DNA from: Monocercomonoides exilis
Lineage: Eukaryota; Preaxostyla; Oxymonadida; Polymastigidae
Assembly (NCBI GenBank): GCA_001643675.2
Contig: LSRY02000051.1
Location: 436,501 to 500,500 of the forward strand
Direction: 5' to 3'
DNA: 64,000 nucleotides
Shown: positions 1 to 12,947 of the stretch, in pieces
How positions within the stretch are numbered: the first letter of the stretch is position 1
Layout of the letters: each line of letters begins with the position of its first letter
Program-made: the position numbers and the translations under genes
Notes under the pieces: generated by a model
What the model saw: the letters and a program-made list of their open reading frames with translations, nothing else
Told to the model about the DNA's origin: nothing
Databases searched by the model: none

Positions 1-184
1 TGTACAAATTCATCATCAGCAAAAGAACAATAATATTGTGACAGAAAAAATGAAATTGCAAAAAGCATGAAGATTTTAAAAAGATTCGAGAATCAAATAC
101 AAAACGCCAATTAAAAAATCATTAGCATTCATTAAAATTTGTCTTGTGTTGTGAATATTATGTAAAGCAGCTCATATATCAAAC

Positions 185-298
185 CATTGAAACATATGGA
201 TACTCTGGAAGAATCTCAGAAATTCGTTCCATCTCCTCTTGCATATTATTTGCCCAAACTTCCACAAACATTCTATCTTGTCTATTCACCTGATCCAT
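185..298 (-). CDS. CAF1/CNOT7-type CCR4-NOT deadenylase, first exon only (partial)
   Basis: Catalytic poly(A)-shortening subunit of the CCR4-NOT complex, acting on cytoplasmic mRNA; only the N-terminus lies in the window. The exon starts at an ATG (298-296) and encodes 38 residues. It contains VEVWANNMQEEMERI and ends in YPYVSM, matching the opening of the CAF1 DEDD nuclease (VWA.NL.EE...I, then YPYVAMDTEFPG). The exon stops just before the DxE catalytic motif, where a GTTTGA donor begins at 184. No convincing acceptor with DTEFPG is visible in 1-183, so the intron probably continues past the left edge. The downstream catalytic residues cannot be checked. The family call rests on this short but distinctive block. 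Confidence 0.75.
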
Positions 299-673
299 GG
301 GACTTTAAAAGGCTATTTTTGCTTTCCTGATCTGGAGATCAAATTGTGGTTTTAATTGATCTTTTCATTTGTGAATGTTAAAAAATTAGATAATTGATTA
401 TAAATAATAATAATGTTAATGTTATATGATTGTAAGTTTATGATAAGTTGAAGATAAAAGCGAATTCACTTTGAATTATTTTTTCAAATTTTTTATCCTT
501 GAATGAAGATGGTGTTAAAAGATCAAATTTTTTTTTGACTCAAATAGCCAATCAGTTGCAATGTTTTGAAGATTCAAAATTATTAATATGTGGCACAATG
601 GAATTCGTGTTTTATATTGTTGAAATTCAAAATCACAATTTTCTGCTCATTTTTCACAATAAATATATATCAA

Positions 674-2430
674 CTAACCTTCTGTTCGCTTTGATTTCCA
701 TTCAAACCTATTTTTTGTGCCAGCATTCGCTTTATAATTTCCAGTTTTTCTTCTGTCATTTCTTGAACTGTTATCTTTTTCCTCTTTCCCATCATCTCCT
801 TCTTTATCCTTTCTTTTCCACTCCTGCATGGCTGATATCTCCTTCTGCCATTTCTCTCTGTTCGGGTTCAGATAGCTCTGCTCCTCTGCTTCTTTCCTTT
901 CTTTTTCTCTCACTCTCTTATTATACGCAAACACATCCTCATTCTCATCTTCTTCTTCTTCATCATCTTCATCATCATCTTCGACTTCTCCTGTTTTCAC
1001 CTTCTTTTTGCCTGATGATTTCTTCATTGCTCCTTCTTCGTCTTTCACTTTCATCCAGCTGTATTGCTTTCTCGGCTGTTTCAACTCTGCTAATCTTATT
1101 TCTTCTCTTTCTCTTTCTCTTTCTCTTTCTCTTTCTCTTTCTCTTTCTCTTTCTCTTTCTCTTTCTCTTTCTCTTTCTCTTTCTCTTTCTCTTTCTCTTT
1201 CTCTTTCTTTCTCCTTCTCCTTATTTCCTTCTTTTTCCTGTTGTGCGTTTTGCTTCTTTTTCAGCTTCTGGTCAGATGCTGTTTGAGAAGAGTATTTAAA
1301 TTGGCTGTTGTTCTGAGGAGGAGAAGAAGAAGGAGAAGAAGATGAATGATATTCAAATGGATTGCTTTCATTTGAAGAAGAAGAAGAAGAAGAAGAAGAA
1401 GATGGTGATGATGATGATGAGTCAGATGTACTGGACGAAGGGCGATACTGAAATGAAGAAGGAGGAGGAGAAGTCGATTTTGATGGTTTGTAAGAGAAAG
1501 AAGAAGATGAGAAGGAGGAAGAAGAGGAAGATGAAGGAGGAGGAGAAGAAGAAGAAGAAGAAGAAGGTTTCTGTTTTGCAATTATCTTCTTCGTTCCCAC
1601 TGCCCCATCTCCAGCCTCTTCCTCTCCGCTCTCTCTGCTTCTGCTCCACTTCTCAGCCCACTTCGCCTTCCAATCTGAATAAACATCGCCAGCAAGCTGC
1701 TGCTTTCCTGCTTCCTTCAACCCACTTGATGAACTAGATGCAGTTGATGAATACACTCCATTCGTTCTGCTTGCCATCTGCCCCTTTCCAGGCAAGCTGA
1801 GCTGGCTCACTCTTCTTTCTGCCTCGTCTTCGTCTTCGGCGTCATACCCTTCTTCTTCCACTGCCTCTTTCAGCAGCCCGTCGTTGATCTCATCCAGCTG
1901 ATCGTCATAGTCATCGTCTTCTTCAGTCGACTCGATGATGGGAAGAGAAAAGGAGAAGGAAGAAGAAGAAGAAGAAGAAGAAGAAGAGGTAGATGAAGAT
2001 GATGATGATGCAAGAGAATAACCATATGGAGTGAATCCTCTGTATCCATCAGTCTCTTCATCCTCATAATCACCAAACAAATGCGAATAAGAAGATGAAG
2101 AAGAAGAGGAAGAATTCTCCTTCCCACCACCTCCTCCTCCTCCCATCATCATCATTGCTGCTCCAACCAGATGCGATCCAAAGTGTGCCTCGTCAGACAC
2201 AACCAGCTCGTCTTCTTTGTCCCAGTCGACATCATACGAAACAACTGAACTCTCAGCCAGCTTCAGAACAGACAGCTTTTGCGCCTTCTTCCGCGCCTCT
2301 TCGTCGGCTTTCGCCTGCAACTTCGCTCTTTCTGCCTCTTCCGCCTCTTTCTTTGCCTGCTCGGCTGCTTGCTCTTTTTCCTTCCAGTTCTTGCCTTTCA
2401 GTTTGAGTTGGAGTTTGGGTTTGGCTTTGG

Positions 2431-2489
<59 letters not shown>

Positions 2490-5400
2490 GAGAGAGAGAG
2501 TAAAAAGAAGAAGATAATAAAATTGAAAAGATTGATTCAAAGAAAGAAAGAGAAAGAAATAAAGAAGAAAAAGAAGATAATCAAAATATTCTCGTTTGAA
2601 TAGAACAATAATGACAAAATACGCACCTGAGTATCATCTGCTTTGTCTGTTGTTGAAGCAGAAGATGAAGAAGAAGACGATGAAGACGAAGAAGATGAAG
2701 ATGATGAAGAAGATTGATTAAGCACAACGGGTTTAGCCTTCTTCAGAGCAGGAAGAGGGAAGCATACTTCTAACCATTCATCATCTTCTTCACTTTGAGA
2801 AGAAGAAATGCCAAAGAAAGATGGAGAAGAAGAAGAGGAGGAGGAAGAGGAGGAGGAAGAGGAAGAAGATGAAGAAGAAGAGGATGATGATGATGATGAT
2901 TGAGGAGAAGAGAGGAGAGAGAAAGGCGAATTAGAGCTCAAAGAAAAGACAGGTGGCGACAGAGCATTTGGAGGAGGAGAGGAAGAAGAAGAAGGAGACG
3001 AAGAAGAAGAGGAAGAGGAAGAGGAAGAAGAGGAGGAAGAAGAGGAGGAGGAGGAAGAGGAGGAAGGAGAAAGAAGAGAGAAAGGCGAAGAAGGTGTTAC
3101 ACTCAACTTGGGGGGAGAAGGTTTGATTGAAAGAGGAGCCTGAGAAGAAGAAGAAGAAGAAGAAGAAGAAGAAGAAGAAATAGATTTCTCTTTGCTCTTC
3201 ACAGGAGAAGATGACATTCCAAGTTTCTGTTTCACAATCTCTCTGAACTCATTCCTTTGTGTTGCATATGCCAAAAGCTGTGTTCCTCTTCGGCTTTTGG
3301 CCTCTGCTATGACAACTGACAAGCGATCCTCAAATTCTTGCTGGTTGCGTCTGTGAAAAATGGGAAGAAAAAAAAAAAAGAAGAAGAAGAAATATAAAAA
3401 TATATGTGGAAAATTAGAAATGACAGAAAAATAGATATCAAAATAGAAGGAGGAAAGAAACGTTGTTATCGAATAAGGTGATTCAAAAATAAAAATAAAT
3501 ATGTTCTTCCACAATAACAACATATTCATCCATCTCTATTAATCACAATCACACACATTGAAGGATGTTTGAATGCCATTCTTATCTGAGGCACCATCCC
3601 CAGCAGCGTAAGCTCACCAAATGCATAGAAGATAAACTGCTCTTCCTCCTCTTTTTCCTTCTTCTTCATCGCCTGTTGCATCCCTTTCATCTCCTTCGCT
3701 GTGTACTTCTCCTTCTCTCCAAACACCCCAAACGCCCCAAACGGCGGCGGAGAGCGAGAAAGAGGAGGAGGTGATGGGCTTCTCTGCACAGACGACGCGC
3801 CAGCTGCTCCGCCTTCTTCGTTCTCCAGCCCCAAAAACAGCACAACAACCAGCTCGTCCAACCTCCCGCTCTGCAGCTCCTTCGCCACATCCTCCAGAAA
3901 CACCCGCATGTTCACCCCTTCGTCACACAGCTCATCAAACACTGTCATTTTCTCTCCACTTTCAGAAGAAGAAGAAGAAGAAGCACTCCCAAATGAAGAT
4001 GACGCAGATGCTGTTGTCTGCCTTGCTGCTGCAAGAATCGCATTCGCCTTCTCCATCTCCTTCTCTTCTGGCGTCTGCCTCTTCTTCGTCTCCTTCAGCG
4101 CCTTCCTCCCTTTCCTCTTCCACGATGTGGAGAAGATGGGAATTCCTTCGTCTCCGCCACAAGCAGCAGCAGTTGGCGCAGAAGGGAGGAATGGCTGGAC
4201 AAGACCAACACACACCGCACAGCAGCTGAAGTAGAAACAGGAGAGCATCGCCCGCTGGATGATGTGACTGGGACACCGCGCCTCGGAGCTGAAGGGAAGG
4301 ATCGAGGAAGAGGAAGAGGAGGAAGAGGAAGAGGAAGAGGAAGAGGAAGAAGAAGATGATGCTGATGAATATGAAGATAGCCCCGTCTGCTCCTTCATTC
4401 TTCGCACTCTCAGTATTCTCGTCAGAACAGAAGCTGCTCGCAAAAACAAAGTGACTCCGCCGGATGCAAGAAATGGAGCCATAAGCGCAGTCGGTCGGGC
4501 GTTTGGATAAAACAGCGTTGAAGTCGTTGCCGGCGCATCCTTCATCTCGTTCATCATCTCCTTCGCAACCCCATCGCCACTATTCTTCTGAAACCCTGGG
4601 ATGGTACTTGTGAACCTGCCCATGCTCCCTCCTTTCTCGCTTCCCCTCCCGTCTTCGTCAAAGGAATATGTAATAATAAGAGAAGTTAGAGTCTTAATTA
4701 CATCAGATAAAAGCTGCAACGATTCCTCAAAACTGAAAGCTTCTTCCTCTTTGAATTTATCTGAAGTATTGTTTTTTGACTTTGCTTTATCGTCTAAAAG
4801 CGTGGTGCTTTCTTTTCCAAGTTCTTTTTCTGCAATCACAATAATACTTTCGACACATCCTGTTGTGATCCCAAAGCAATTCACGATGTCATCACGAATC
4901 GTTGGAAATTTGCAAAGAAATCGATTTAAAACGCCTTGCGCAAGTGGCGTTATCGGTGAAAATAATGCAGAAAAATCAAAAAGCTTTGGAGCATCAATGA
5001 TATCATAATGAAGTATGAAATCATTCATAAACTGTGGTGTTATAAACGAATCAATTAGACTTGTTGAGATTTTTTTTGTTCCGCATTCGGATAAACGTAA
5101 ATACACGCAAAATACCCTTGAAAGTAATGACCTAAAATAGTGTAGTTAACAAAATAAAACGAAAAAAAAAATTACGTTCAAAAGATGAAAATTTACCTGT
5201 GTGTTGAATGAATTGAAGAGTTCCTCGAAGGTCTCTGACTATATCTCAAAAACGAGTCCAAAAACACCAACAGAGATGGTTGAAATGCAAAGGTCGCAAG
5301 AAAGCTTGGAATGGTCGATCTCAATAAAAGAGAAAGCTGTTCGTTCCATTCAGCAAATAACGAAAGTGTCTCTGCTGTCGGCAAGGTGTTTGGATCGTTT

Positions 5401-5498
5401 ATAGCATTGTCACATGGAAGATAAGGGCTCAAATTCATTTGAATTGCTGCCTTTGCTTCTATGACTCCTGGAAGTTTATATTGTTTTTTAGTTGACAT
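674..5498 (-). CDS. ASCC2-like protein (ribosome-quality-control / ASC-1 complex subunit), serine-rich
   Basis: Four exons: 5498-5197, 5131-3557, 3350-2627 and 2431-674, joining in frame to about 1,452 aa. The exon 2 donor (GTGTGT) is the least certain junction. The N-terminus resembles human ASCC2: FLDSFLRYSQRP matches the CLDSYLRYVPR block, and FITPQFMNDF...IIDAPKLFDFSALF matches FISPSAFGEI...FDIPKILDLCVLF. The C-terminus is basic (RNDRRKTGNYKANAGTKNR), like the ASCC2 tail. In other eukaryotes ASCC2/Cue3 binds ubiquitinated collided ribosomes through a CUE domain; I see no CUE domain here. The rest is poly-Ser tracts, an acidic stretch and an Arg-Glu run encoded by a hexanucleotide repeat. 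The TAG stop overlaps a possible GTTAGT donor, so a further exon is not excluded. Family call is from recalled similarity. Confidence 0.55.
1103..1208 (+). repeat. CTCTTT hexanucleotide microsatellite within the ASCC2-like CDS
   Basis: About seventeen to eighteen near-perfect copies of a 6-bp unit. Read on the minus strand they encode an alternating Glu-Arg run of roughly 40 residues near the C-terminus of the ASCC2-like protein. A multiple of three keeps length changes in frame. Confidence 0.9.
2434..2500 (+). repeat. AG dinucleotide microsatellite in the last intron of the ASCC2-like gene
   Basis: A long AG run with a few ATAGAG interruptions. On the coding (minus) strand it is CT-rich and directly abuts the CAG acceptor of exon 4 (exon starts 2431), so it is the polypyrimidine tract of that intron. 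Confidence 0.85.
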
Positions 5499-5615
5499 TA
5501 TGATTTTTTTTATGGTACGGTCATATTATATTTTTTCATTTTTTCATTTTTTCATGCTTTTTTTGACAATTTCATTTTCCTATTCATGCTGTAGTTTCTT
5601 TCCAATTAACCTCTC

Positions 5616-5653
<38 letters not shown>

Positions 5654-6640
5654 AAAGAATAAGTTTCATATTTAAATAATAAAGTTTCATTTGTCAAAAT
5701 AATGTTGAAACAAAATGCTCACTTCATAATTTCATTCAACATCATTCTTTTTGTGAAATCTCAAACGTCGATTTTTCAGTTACAATAAAACCAAATGTAT
5801 TTTTATGAATTTAACAAAATGTATTATCATTGCATCGACATTATTTTTTTGAAAATGGGTGAAAATTTTTGAAAAATCACTTTTTTTTTGCCTGATCTGT
5901 CCCACAAAAAATCAGAAAAATTAAATTGTTAACCGTAATTTTTTCAATAATAATTTATTAACTCTTTTTTGCTCAATGGAAGAATTTGACGTTTTATTAT
6001 TTACAATATTCTTTGTTAACATTAGGTGAAGAACACAATAATTGAAGTTTTTTATTGCATTTTTTCTTATTTGACTGAATCACGAAAATTATGAGTTTTT
6101 CCATTTATCTTTTTCAATACGATGATTTCTGCTTATCTTTTATTTGAATAACAACAATGATTATCAATTGAACTTCATTGGACAAATGAATAGAATAATT
6201 GTTGGCTTCAAATCCGTTTGTTTAGAAACAGTTATTTTTTTTTCAACTTTGATTCATTCAATGAAACAAAAAGTGCGCAAAAACAATTTGACAAAATCTT
6301 ATTTGTATTATTTCTTTTTAACAATTTGATAGTCGTATATTCATGCAAAAAACAATACAATTAATGATCTGCATGTTGAGTTCTTATTTATCTTTGAAAG
6401 CACGATATCATAAGAATGTTTATAAAAACTAAGTGTATTCAAAACTGTTATCACACAAAAACTGCAATTTGTTTATTTTGTTTTAACTTTTATTATTTTC
6501 TTCAATTGGAACAGCACGTGGTTAATTTTTTCATACTTCCTTTTTCGATGTACTAAGAAAGGAAGAAGAAAGGGATTAGTATTCATCACGACAGGTACCT
6601 GTCAATTATTCGTCTTATACATCGGCAGTGGCTGCACAAA
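5499..6640. other. AT-rich intergenic region upstream of the ASCC2-like gene
   Basis: No supportable gene. It contains an uninterrupted T tract at about 5620-5652 and many shorter A/T runs. Small open frames here (for example around 6144-6329) have no recognisable content or splice context. Confidence 0.6.
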
Positions 6641-8466
6641 ACATGTGGAAGTCAGCAATGGATTATATGGAGAAAAGGCCGGGGTATTAGAGCAGAACGT
6701 CCAGCAGTCGTTGCTTCTGCAGAAGTAGCTAATGTTGATTCTGTCTCCTCTATTGCTTTTTTTGCTTTATATGTTTTTCTGTTGTGCAGAGGACGGCTCT
6801 GTATTTGGGCATTGCATGTGCGAACGATGTGGCGCTTTCGGAGATGTTTTCGGTTTCGCTTGTGATGCTATTTCCTTCGCATTAAGCGTTGGTGCGAACC
6901 AAGTCAACGATCAATTTGATTATTGCAGCTGCAGATGTGAATAGCATTCCCGTTAATCTGTGATCTGTTTGACATGTAGCTACTTCCATCGGTTACAGCT
7001 CGGCTGTTTTTGCGATCTTCAAGGTTAAGGCGATAGGCAGTGAAGCTGTTAGATGAAGTGATTGGGTGAGCAGCCCCAGAGCGTGAAGTTGGGGAGATTG
7101 TGGAGAAGGGTCCGGAGGCGGTGGGGCTAAGGCTAGAGGGTGTGATTCTGTCGCCAGTAGCCATTGTGCCACATTTGCTAGAGGAGCTAGAAGAAACAGT
7201 GGACGGAAGATAAAAAGCAGAGGGAAGTGAAACGTGAGATTTTGAAGAGGTATTCGTATTTCAATATGCTGAAGAAAATGATCCGGGAAGGCATTCGCCT
7301 ATCGAAGCGGATCAGCGCACTGGCGGAGCAGCTGCGACAGAAGGTTAATATCATCCGGATGAATCAGAGGAAGATTCTGGAGCTGAGCAAAAAGTTCAAC
7401 GAAGAGGTGAAGGAGGTGAAGGAGCAGCTGGCGGCGATGAAGAAGAAGGTGGAGCTGATTGATGAGGGGGTTGAGAAGGAGAAGAAGATAAAGTTTGAGG
7501 GACAGCAGTCGGATAAGATGAAATCTAAATCATCCGTATTTCTGGTGTTTTTGCTGAATAACTTCAAGGCAGAAGCAGCGATGTGAAAAAGGCGAAGAAG
7601 ATTCCGTTTGATCCCATAAGTTCTGCGGATGGTTCAACTTCTTCATCTTTGTCGGAAACAGCTTGTGGAGGATTCGCATAAGATGAAATGGAGCCTCTTC
7701 TGTTTGTTTCATCGGCAGACATTGCCAGAGCTGACGCTTCTGATCATTCTAGCAGCATTCCGGTTGTTTAGGTGCTGTTTACAATCATTTGTATCAGTTC
7801 TTGAGTAGTGCCAGCGCAACGACTTCTTCGTGCTGTGCCTGCAGATACCAAATTTGTGCTGCGCTGATGAACGGTGAGCGCCTCAAACGCCATCTGAGAA
7901 AAGAGCTGTTGTAAAAAAAGGCTAGTCATCGCTTCATGCTGTTGAACTGGAGCTGGACGACAGTGTGCTGGTGCTTTCGTGGGTGTAGGCGGGTGCAAGG
8001 GTTGAGATCTGGTGAAATGTTTGGGGGAGGCTGCGTCGTAAGTTGTGGCAAAGAATTGAGAGTGGTTAGAGTTTCTCCAAATGGTGCGGAAGCTGGTGGA
8101 GCTTACAGCGCTGAAAGTGAAAGAAGAGGCAGAGGAAAAAGGAGGAATAGTTTGCGATTCCTTCATATTTTTCCCCTCAGCAGAAGGCAAATTTTTCATC
8201 TGAAAGAGAAAAATCAAATGGAAACCAATGCGATCCGGGAAGAGGTTCGTGAGAAGAAAACATGGAGCGAATATGAATGAGAATATGGAAAGGATGTTTG
8301 AAGTCAGATGGGGAATTTATGCATTTTGGATCAGGCATGGAGGCAGATGTGATATTAGATTATTCAGAAATTGAGCAGGTTACGCAACCGGAAAAAAACG
8401 ATTGGAACATTTTCAGTTTCGCATTGTGCGTATGTGAACAAGTGGGGTTCTCCGAGGATGCGTGAA
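6640..8466 (+). pseudogene. Decayed gene of unknown function, relic copy 1
   Basis: Visibly GC-richer than its surroundings but broken by stops in every frame. Its best-preserved parts match, base by base over long stretches, the reverse complement of the relic at 25315-26560. One match is from GCGCTTTCGG (about 6831) through GCAGCTGCAGATGTGAATAGC; another is from GAAGTTGGGGAGATTGTGGAGAAGG (about 7090) to about 7230. Read through the damage, the shared protein has a block like ALS.M.SV.LV..LPS..., then AAADVN, then VGEIVEKG...VVLRMEDV. A 119-codon frame at 7227-7586 encodes a basic helical segment and may be the longest surviving part. I do not recognise the family. Confidence 0.55.
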
Positions 8467-8861
8467 GCGTAATTTTGTGTTTCTTCTCTGGAATCTTTGC
8501 TAACGTTCCAATGAGTGTCATATTTTCTGTTTCAGGAATTGAGATTTCTATTGTAACTATTTCCTTCTGCGCTGAGTTGGAACTGCCGCTTCACATTCTT
8601 TAACTCCGTCTGCTAACCTTGTGCATTTGGTTCTTCAAAACTCCTGACTTCGAGAGGAAAACACCAATCAGCCTTGATATGCCAACCAATAATTACAATG
8701 ATAGAGCATCTTCTCATTAATCATCTGATTTTACTAACGATTCTGTGCATTTATATTTTTTTTTCTATTCCAACAGTTATCAAATGATTCAAAATTGTTC
8801 TTTCTATCCCCTCAAAGGAACAGCCGGAAATCGTCGATGAAATTTCATTTGTCGAAGAAAG

Positions 8862-10440
8862 TTAAATCAACGAAGCAGTTGAGTTTGTTTGGACCCAGTT
8901 CACGCTTTCCATTTGAAATATTCCAACCTGAACATTTATCGGTTCTATAGAAAATGCAGTTTCTATTGATTGTCCACTTCCTTTTGAAATGTTCAGTCTG
9001 CCAATGTTCAGCTCTCCTGCTCCAGAAATCTCAAACTGCCTTGAACCACGATTGCTCGGATGTGCCGAGTCATGCACAGGTGCAAGGTATCTGACAGTCT
9101 ATGCGCCTGTTGAAACTGAAAATAGAGACAATCTCTATTCTTCGAATTCTATTTTGATTGTTGTTCTTAAATCACTTTTCCATAAATTGTGTTTGAATGC
9201 ACACCACCATCTACGCTCTTAGCATGAACAATTATACCCAAAAGCATTTCGATTTCCTCTCCAAACCCAAATATCAGTTGAGTGAGGCAACGGCTGATCG
9301 TGCTGCATGGATAAGATTCATATAGCCCGCATGCATATGTATCGTTGCCTTTTGTTTGTGTTTCGTTCGAAGAAACAAATCTCACATTTCCAAAATCATT
9401 ACAAAGCCATTCATTGTGATTAACGTTTGAATAATAGTAAGAACAAACTCTGTCGTTTGGCTGGTTGAATAGCAGGTTGAATAAATATTATTTGACGTTG
9501 GGCCTTGTAGAACAATATCCTGTACCAATTTTCCACATGTGTTTTTTTGAAAAAAGCAGTCATAAAGCAAAACTACTTAATTATATGCATTTAGTTCTAT
9601 GCAAACAGCTCCTTCTCCACACTTTGAATAGCAATGACAAAATTAACTATCTGAGAAAACAATATGAATTGCTCCATCCCAATTCAAAATCGAGCCTCTG
9701 CAAGAAGTTGAAGAATTTGACGCTCGGCAATATTTGAAGAATGAATTTATGACACATTTTTCCTGTCTTTGGGTTTTTATTTGATTGAGTTCAATTGCCC
9801 TTCCGTCATTGCCCGATGAGCAATTGAAAAATGAACAATTATCGACCATTGACTGCACAATAACATTTTCAAATTGAATTCCTCCACCTTCAAATTCTAT
9901 TTTTTTTTTGTAGCACATGAGCATTGTGCAAACGTCGAATGGAGAACAATACATTCAGCGATTTTCAGTGCATATATTGCGCCCCCTCTTGTGGATGAAG
10001 CATTGCATCTCGTGAATGAAGAATTCTCCACAGATAGAATAGTATTTTCATTGTTATGCACATAAAGGGCACCTCCTTGTGGTGCTGTGCAATCAGTCCA
10101 TTCACACAATGAAAATGATTGGCTTTCTGTTGTATTCATTTGCCCTTTTTTCTGAAGAGCATTCATTTCTCTTTTCCCATAGCGTGTAGTTGTGTTTTTT
10201 CAGATAAATTTCTCTGAAGAATAGGATCCACTCGAAATCCCTCCTTCAAATACATTCACACATGAATAAATTGTGCAGCTCTCCATTGAACTCAACAAGC
10301 ATGAATATTCCATCTGGTAATTACTGTTCTTGTCATATTTCACTGTCATGTTCCTGAAGGCTGAATCATGAATCTGCTCTCTTTTGCTCTTTCCTGACAA
10401 CAGGAAATAGTCTGTTGATGAAGCTGTCAGATCGGCAATG
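8862..10440 (-). pseudogene. Beta-helix (Pmp-like) surface-protein pseudogene
   Basis: Read from 10440 downwards, successive frames give typical beta-helix surface-protein pieces: ESCTIYSCVNVFEGG, SLCEWTDC...GGALYV, SSFTRC...RGGAIYA, DNCSFFNCSSGNDG and, near 9320, the linker CGLYESYPCSTISRCL. The same linker type (CG.....PC.TI..A) recurs in the large protein at 42588-50777. The pieces lie in different frames separated by stops. One shift sits on a run of nine T at about 9900-9908, where GAIYALKIAECIVLHSTFAQ would otherwise run into IEFEGGGIQFENV. No signal peptide or membrane anchor is visible. It is convergent with relic copy 1. Confidence 0.7.
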
Positions 10441-12947
10441 ATGAATTCTTTCTAAACGTTAAAATTTGAATTATTAGTTGAAAATATAAGATCAAAATAG
10501 CAAACATTCTTTTTGAGGATTAAGCATGTGTTTGTGTGTAGATTGACATACTTTGAAAATGAATTGGAGATGTGGTTTTGTTGTGGAAAAAACAAGAATT
10601 CTTCGTTAGCATTGATTTGTTTGTAGTTATCATCAAAAGTGAAGACAAATATTTATTCAACATATAAAATAATTCATCTGAAACATACAAAATGCAATGA
10701 ATAAGTAATTTCGATTAATTGAAACAAACTTTAATTTCCGGTCTTTGGTAAAGCACACTGTCTTTTGTAAATTCTGTGAAGATGTTTTCTTCTGAAATTC
10801 ACGTCTTCTTGCATTCCTTTATTTCAATAAAATCTTAATTTATTTTGATCAAAATATGCAATAAAAATTCAATTTTAATAAATATCTTCAAATACAATCA
10901 TGGTGAGTTCGAATGAAATTTTCTTCATCGAAAAAATGAACACAAAGCATTTTTGAATGAAAGAAAATGAAAAAATAATATTATTATGGTATTTATTTTT
11001 GATCTGTGGTGATTTTTCAAAAATTTTCTCCCAAATATTCATCAACAAAATTTCAAATAAAGGAATTATTCTTTAAATTTTAAAAATAGAATACTCCAAT
11101 TTCGAAAGAAGAATTTTTTTCTAAGGAATTTTCCGATAATTGCAGAAAATGGATTTCAGATAAATACAAGTTGTGTGACTTATTTTGAAAAGGTTGGATC
11201 GTTAAAATTTGAAGTTCAGTGAAGTTTGACACATAAAAAAAAATACTTGCAATCTATCAATTGAGCTTCACATTCAAAAAAAATCAAAACAAAAAAAACT
11301 TCCGATATCCTTTAATCTGCAAAACAATATTATTTGATAGAATCAATTTATTGAATTTACGAAATAACACCAAATTTCATTGAACTAAAAAATAAAACAT
11401 TTGCGACTTTTCAAAAATAATGACACATCTGTGAGAGAAGAAAACATATCTTCGTTAATTTTAAAAACATGCCTGCATTGAAGGAACAATAAAGAAATTT
11501 GAAGATAAAAAAATATATAAATTTCATTGAGATAGTTCCGCTTTCAGCAGTGATTGAAAATGTCAGTTATTATAAACATAAATAGTTATCGAATAATCTT
11601 AAACGAAATTATGAGATTGGGGGAAAAAAGAAAAGAATAGAAAAGAAATCTGAAAATTTTTAAATAATTTTTATATCATCTATATTCTTTCTTTTTTCTG
11701 TTCTTTTTTAAAAAAATGTGAGATAAAATATCATTTTTCATTCATTCTCATTGAGAAAATAGACACTGTTGATAAACTTTCATTTGTCAAAAAATGAGAA
11801 TAAAATGTGTTTATTTATTGACATCGTGGAATGTCACTAAATATTATTCTGTGAAATGAATAATGTCCATTTGCAGATATGAAAATACAATTTATCTTTA
11901 TATCTGAGAAAGATTAATAAAGTGATGAGTGAAATAAATCTATTTTGCCTAAAGCAAAAAAAGTTTGTGCATTCGTATTTTCTCCCATGTTATTGTGCAA
12001 ATACGTGATTTCAATTTTCAAAAAATGTTGCAAAAAATTATTTCAAATTGAATTTCACTTCAAATCTTTTTGGAAAATCTCCAGAAATTCATTGAATTAA
12101 ATCTTTTTCTGTTTTATTAATTATTCGCAGTTTTTTTTTTTTTTTTTTTTTTTTTTGGTTTTGTAGAAAAACGAATGTGATTTAAATTTCAATGACATGT
12201 GAATCCATCATCAATATTTGAAATAGAATTTTTTCAGAAAAAAAAATGTTCGACTGTGTGATAATTTTAATTATCATATTTTATCTGTCAGTATTTTCAA
12301 TAAGATAATTTGTTTGAATTTTTGAAAGTGAACATCGAAAAGTTATTGCACCGTCAGCAAAAAATTTTTCATGAATGCACTTCAAACATTTGATTAAGTA
12401 ACAATTGCAATTCAAAAAGTGTGAAAATAAAAATTTTCTAGCCATGATCAAAAGAAAATTTTGAATTCAACACCCCGTAAATTGTTTTGAATTTTTTAAA
12501 AAATATCACCCAACTATTGAAGAAAATATTTATCAAAACGTTGAACGGAATAAAGCGTTATGAGGGAAAGTTAAAAAAAAGATTATAAGAAATATTTTAT
12601 AATTTTTGAAATAAAAATAATTGAAAAATCAAATGTTTTTTCCTCATTGCTCAAAGTATGGATGGTTTTTATGTTGACGAGAAAAATCGATCGTTTAGAG
12701 TCATTCGTTTTTTGAATAATATTAATGCCAAAATATAAACGAAAATCATTTCATTTTCAAGGTCAAAAATAAAATATAAAATGAAAATTAAATATGTTGA
12801 ACATTAAAATATAAAAGATGAAATGTAATATTCACATGAAATATGAAAATATATCAATTGAAACTCATTTTTTAATTGAGATTTATAAAAAACAAGAAAA
12901 TATTTTACATTATCACTTTTCTTGCTTGTCTAACAATACCAATTTGA
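10441..12947. other. Long AT-rich region without genes
   Basis: About 2.5 kb of very AT-rich sequence with dense stops in all frames. The only landmark is a T26 homopolymer at 12131-12156. I see no RNA gene, no exon-like segment with splice sites and no repeat array. Confidence 0.6.

Noticed and set aside
1-20. Minus-strand GATGATGAATTTG as the next CAF1 exon (DxEF catalytic motif)
   Set aside because: It reads DDEFV rather than DTEFPG and has no AG acceptor in front of it.
499-1299. Long plus-strand Leu/Phe/Ser-rich frames opposite the ASCC2-like gene, and similar frames opposite other Ser- or Glu-rich genes
   Set aside because: They are antisense shadows of triplet-repeat coding sequence.
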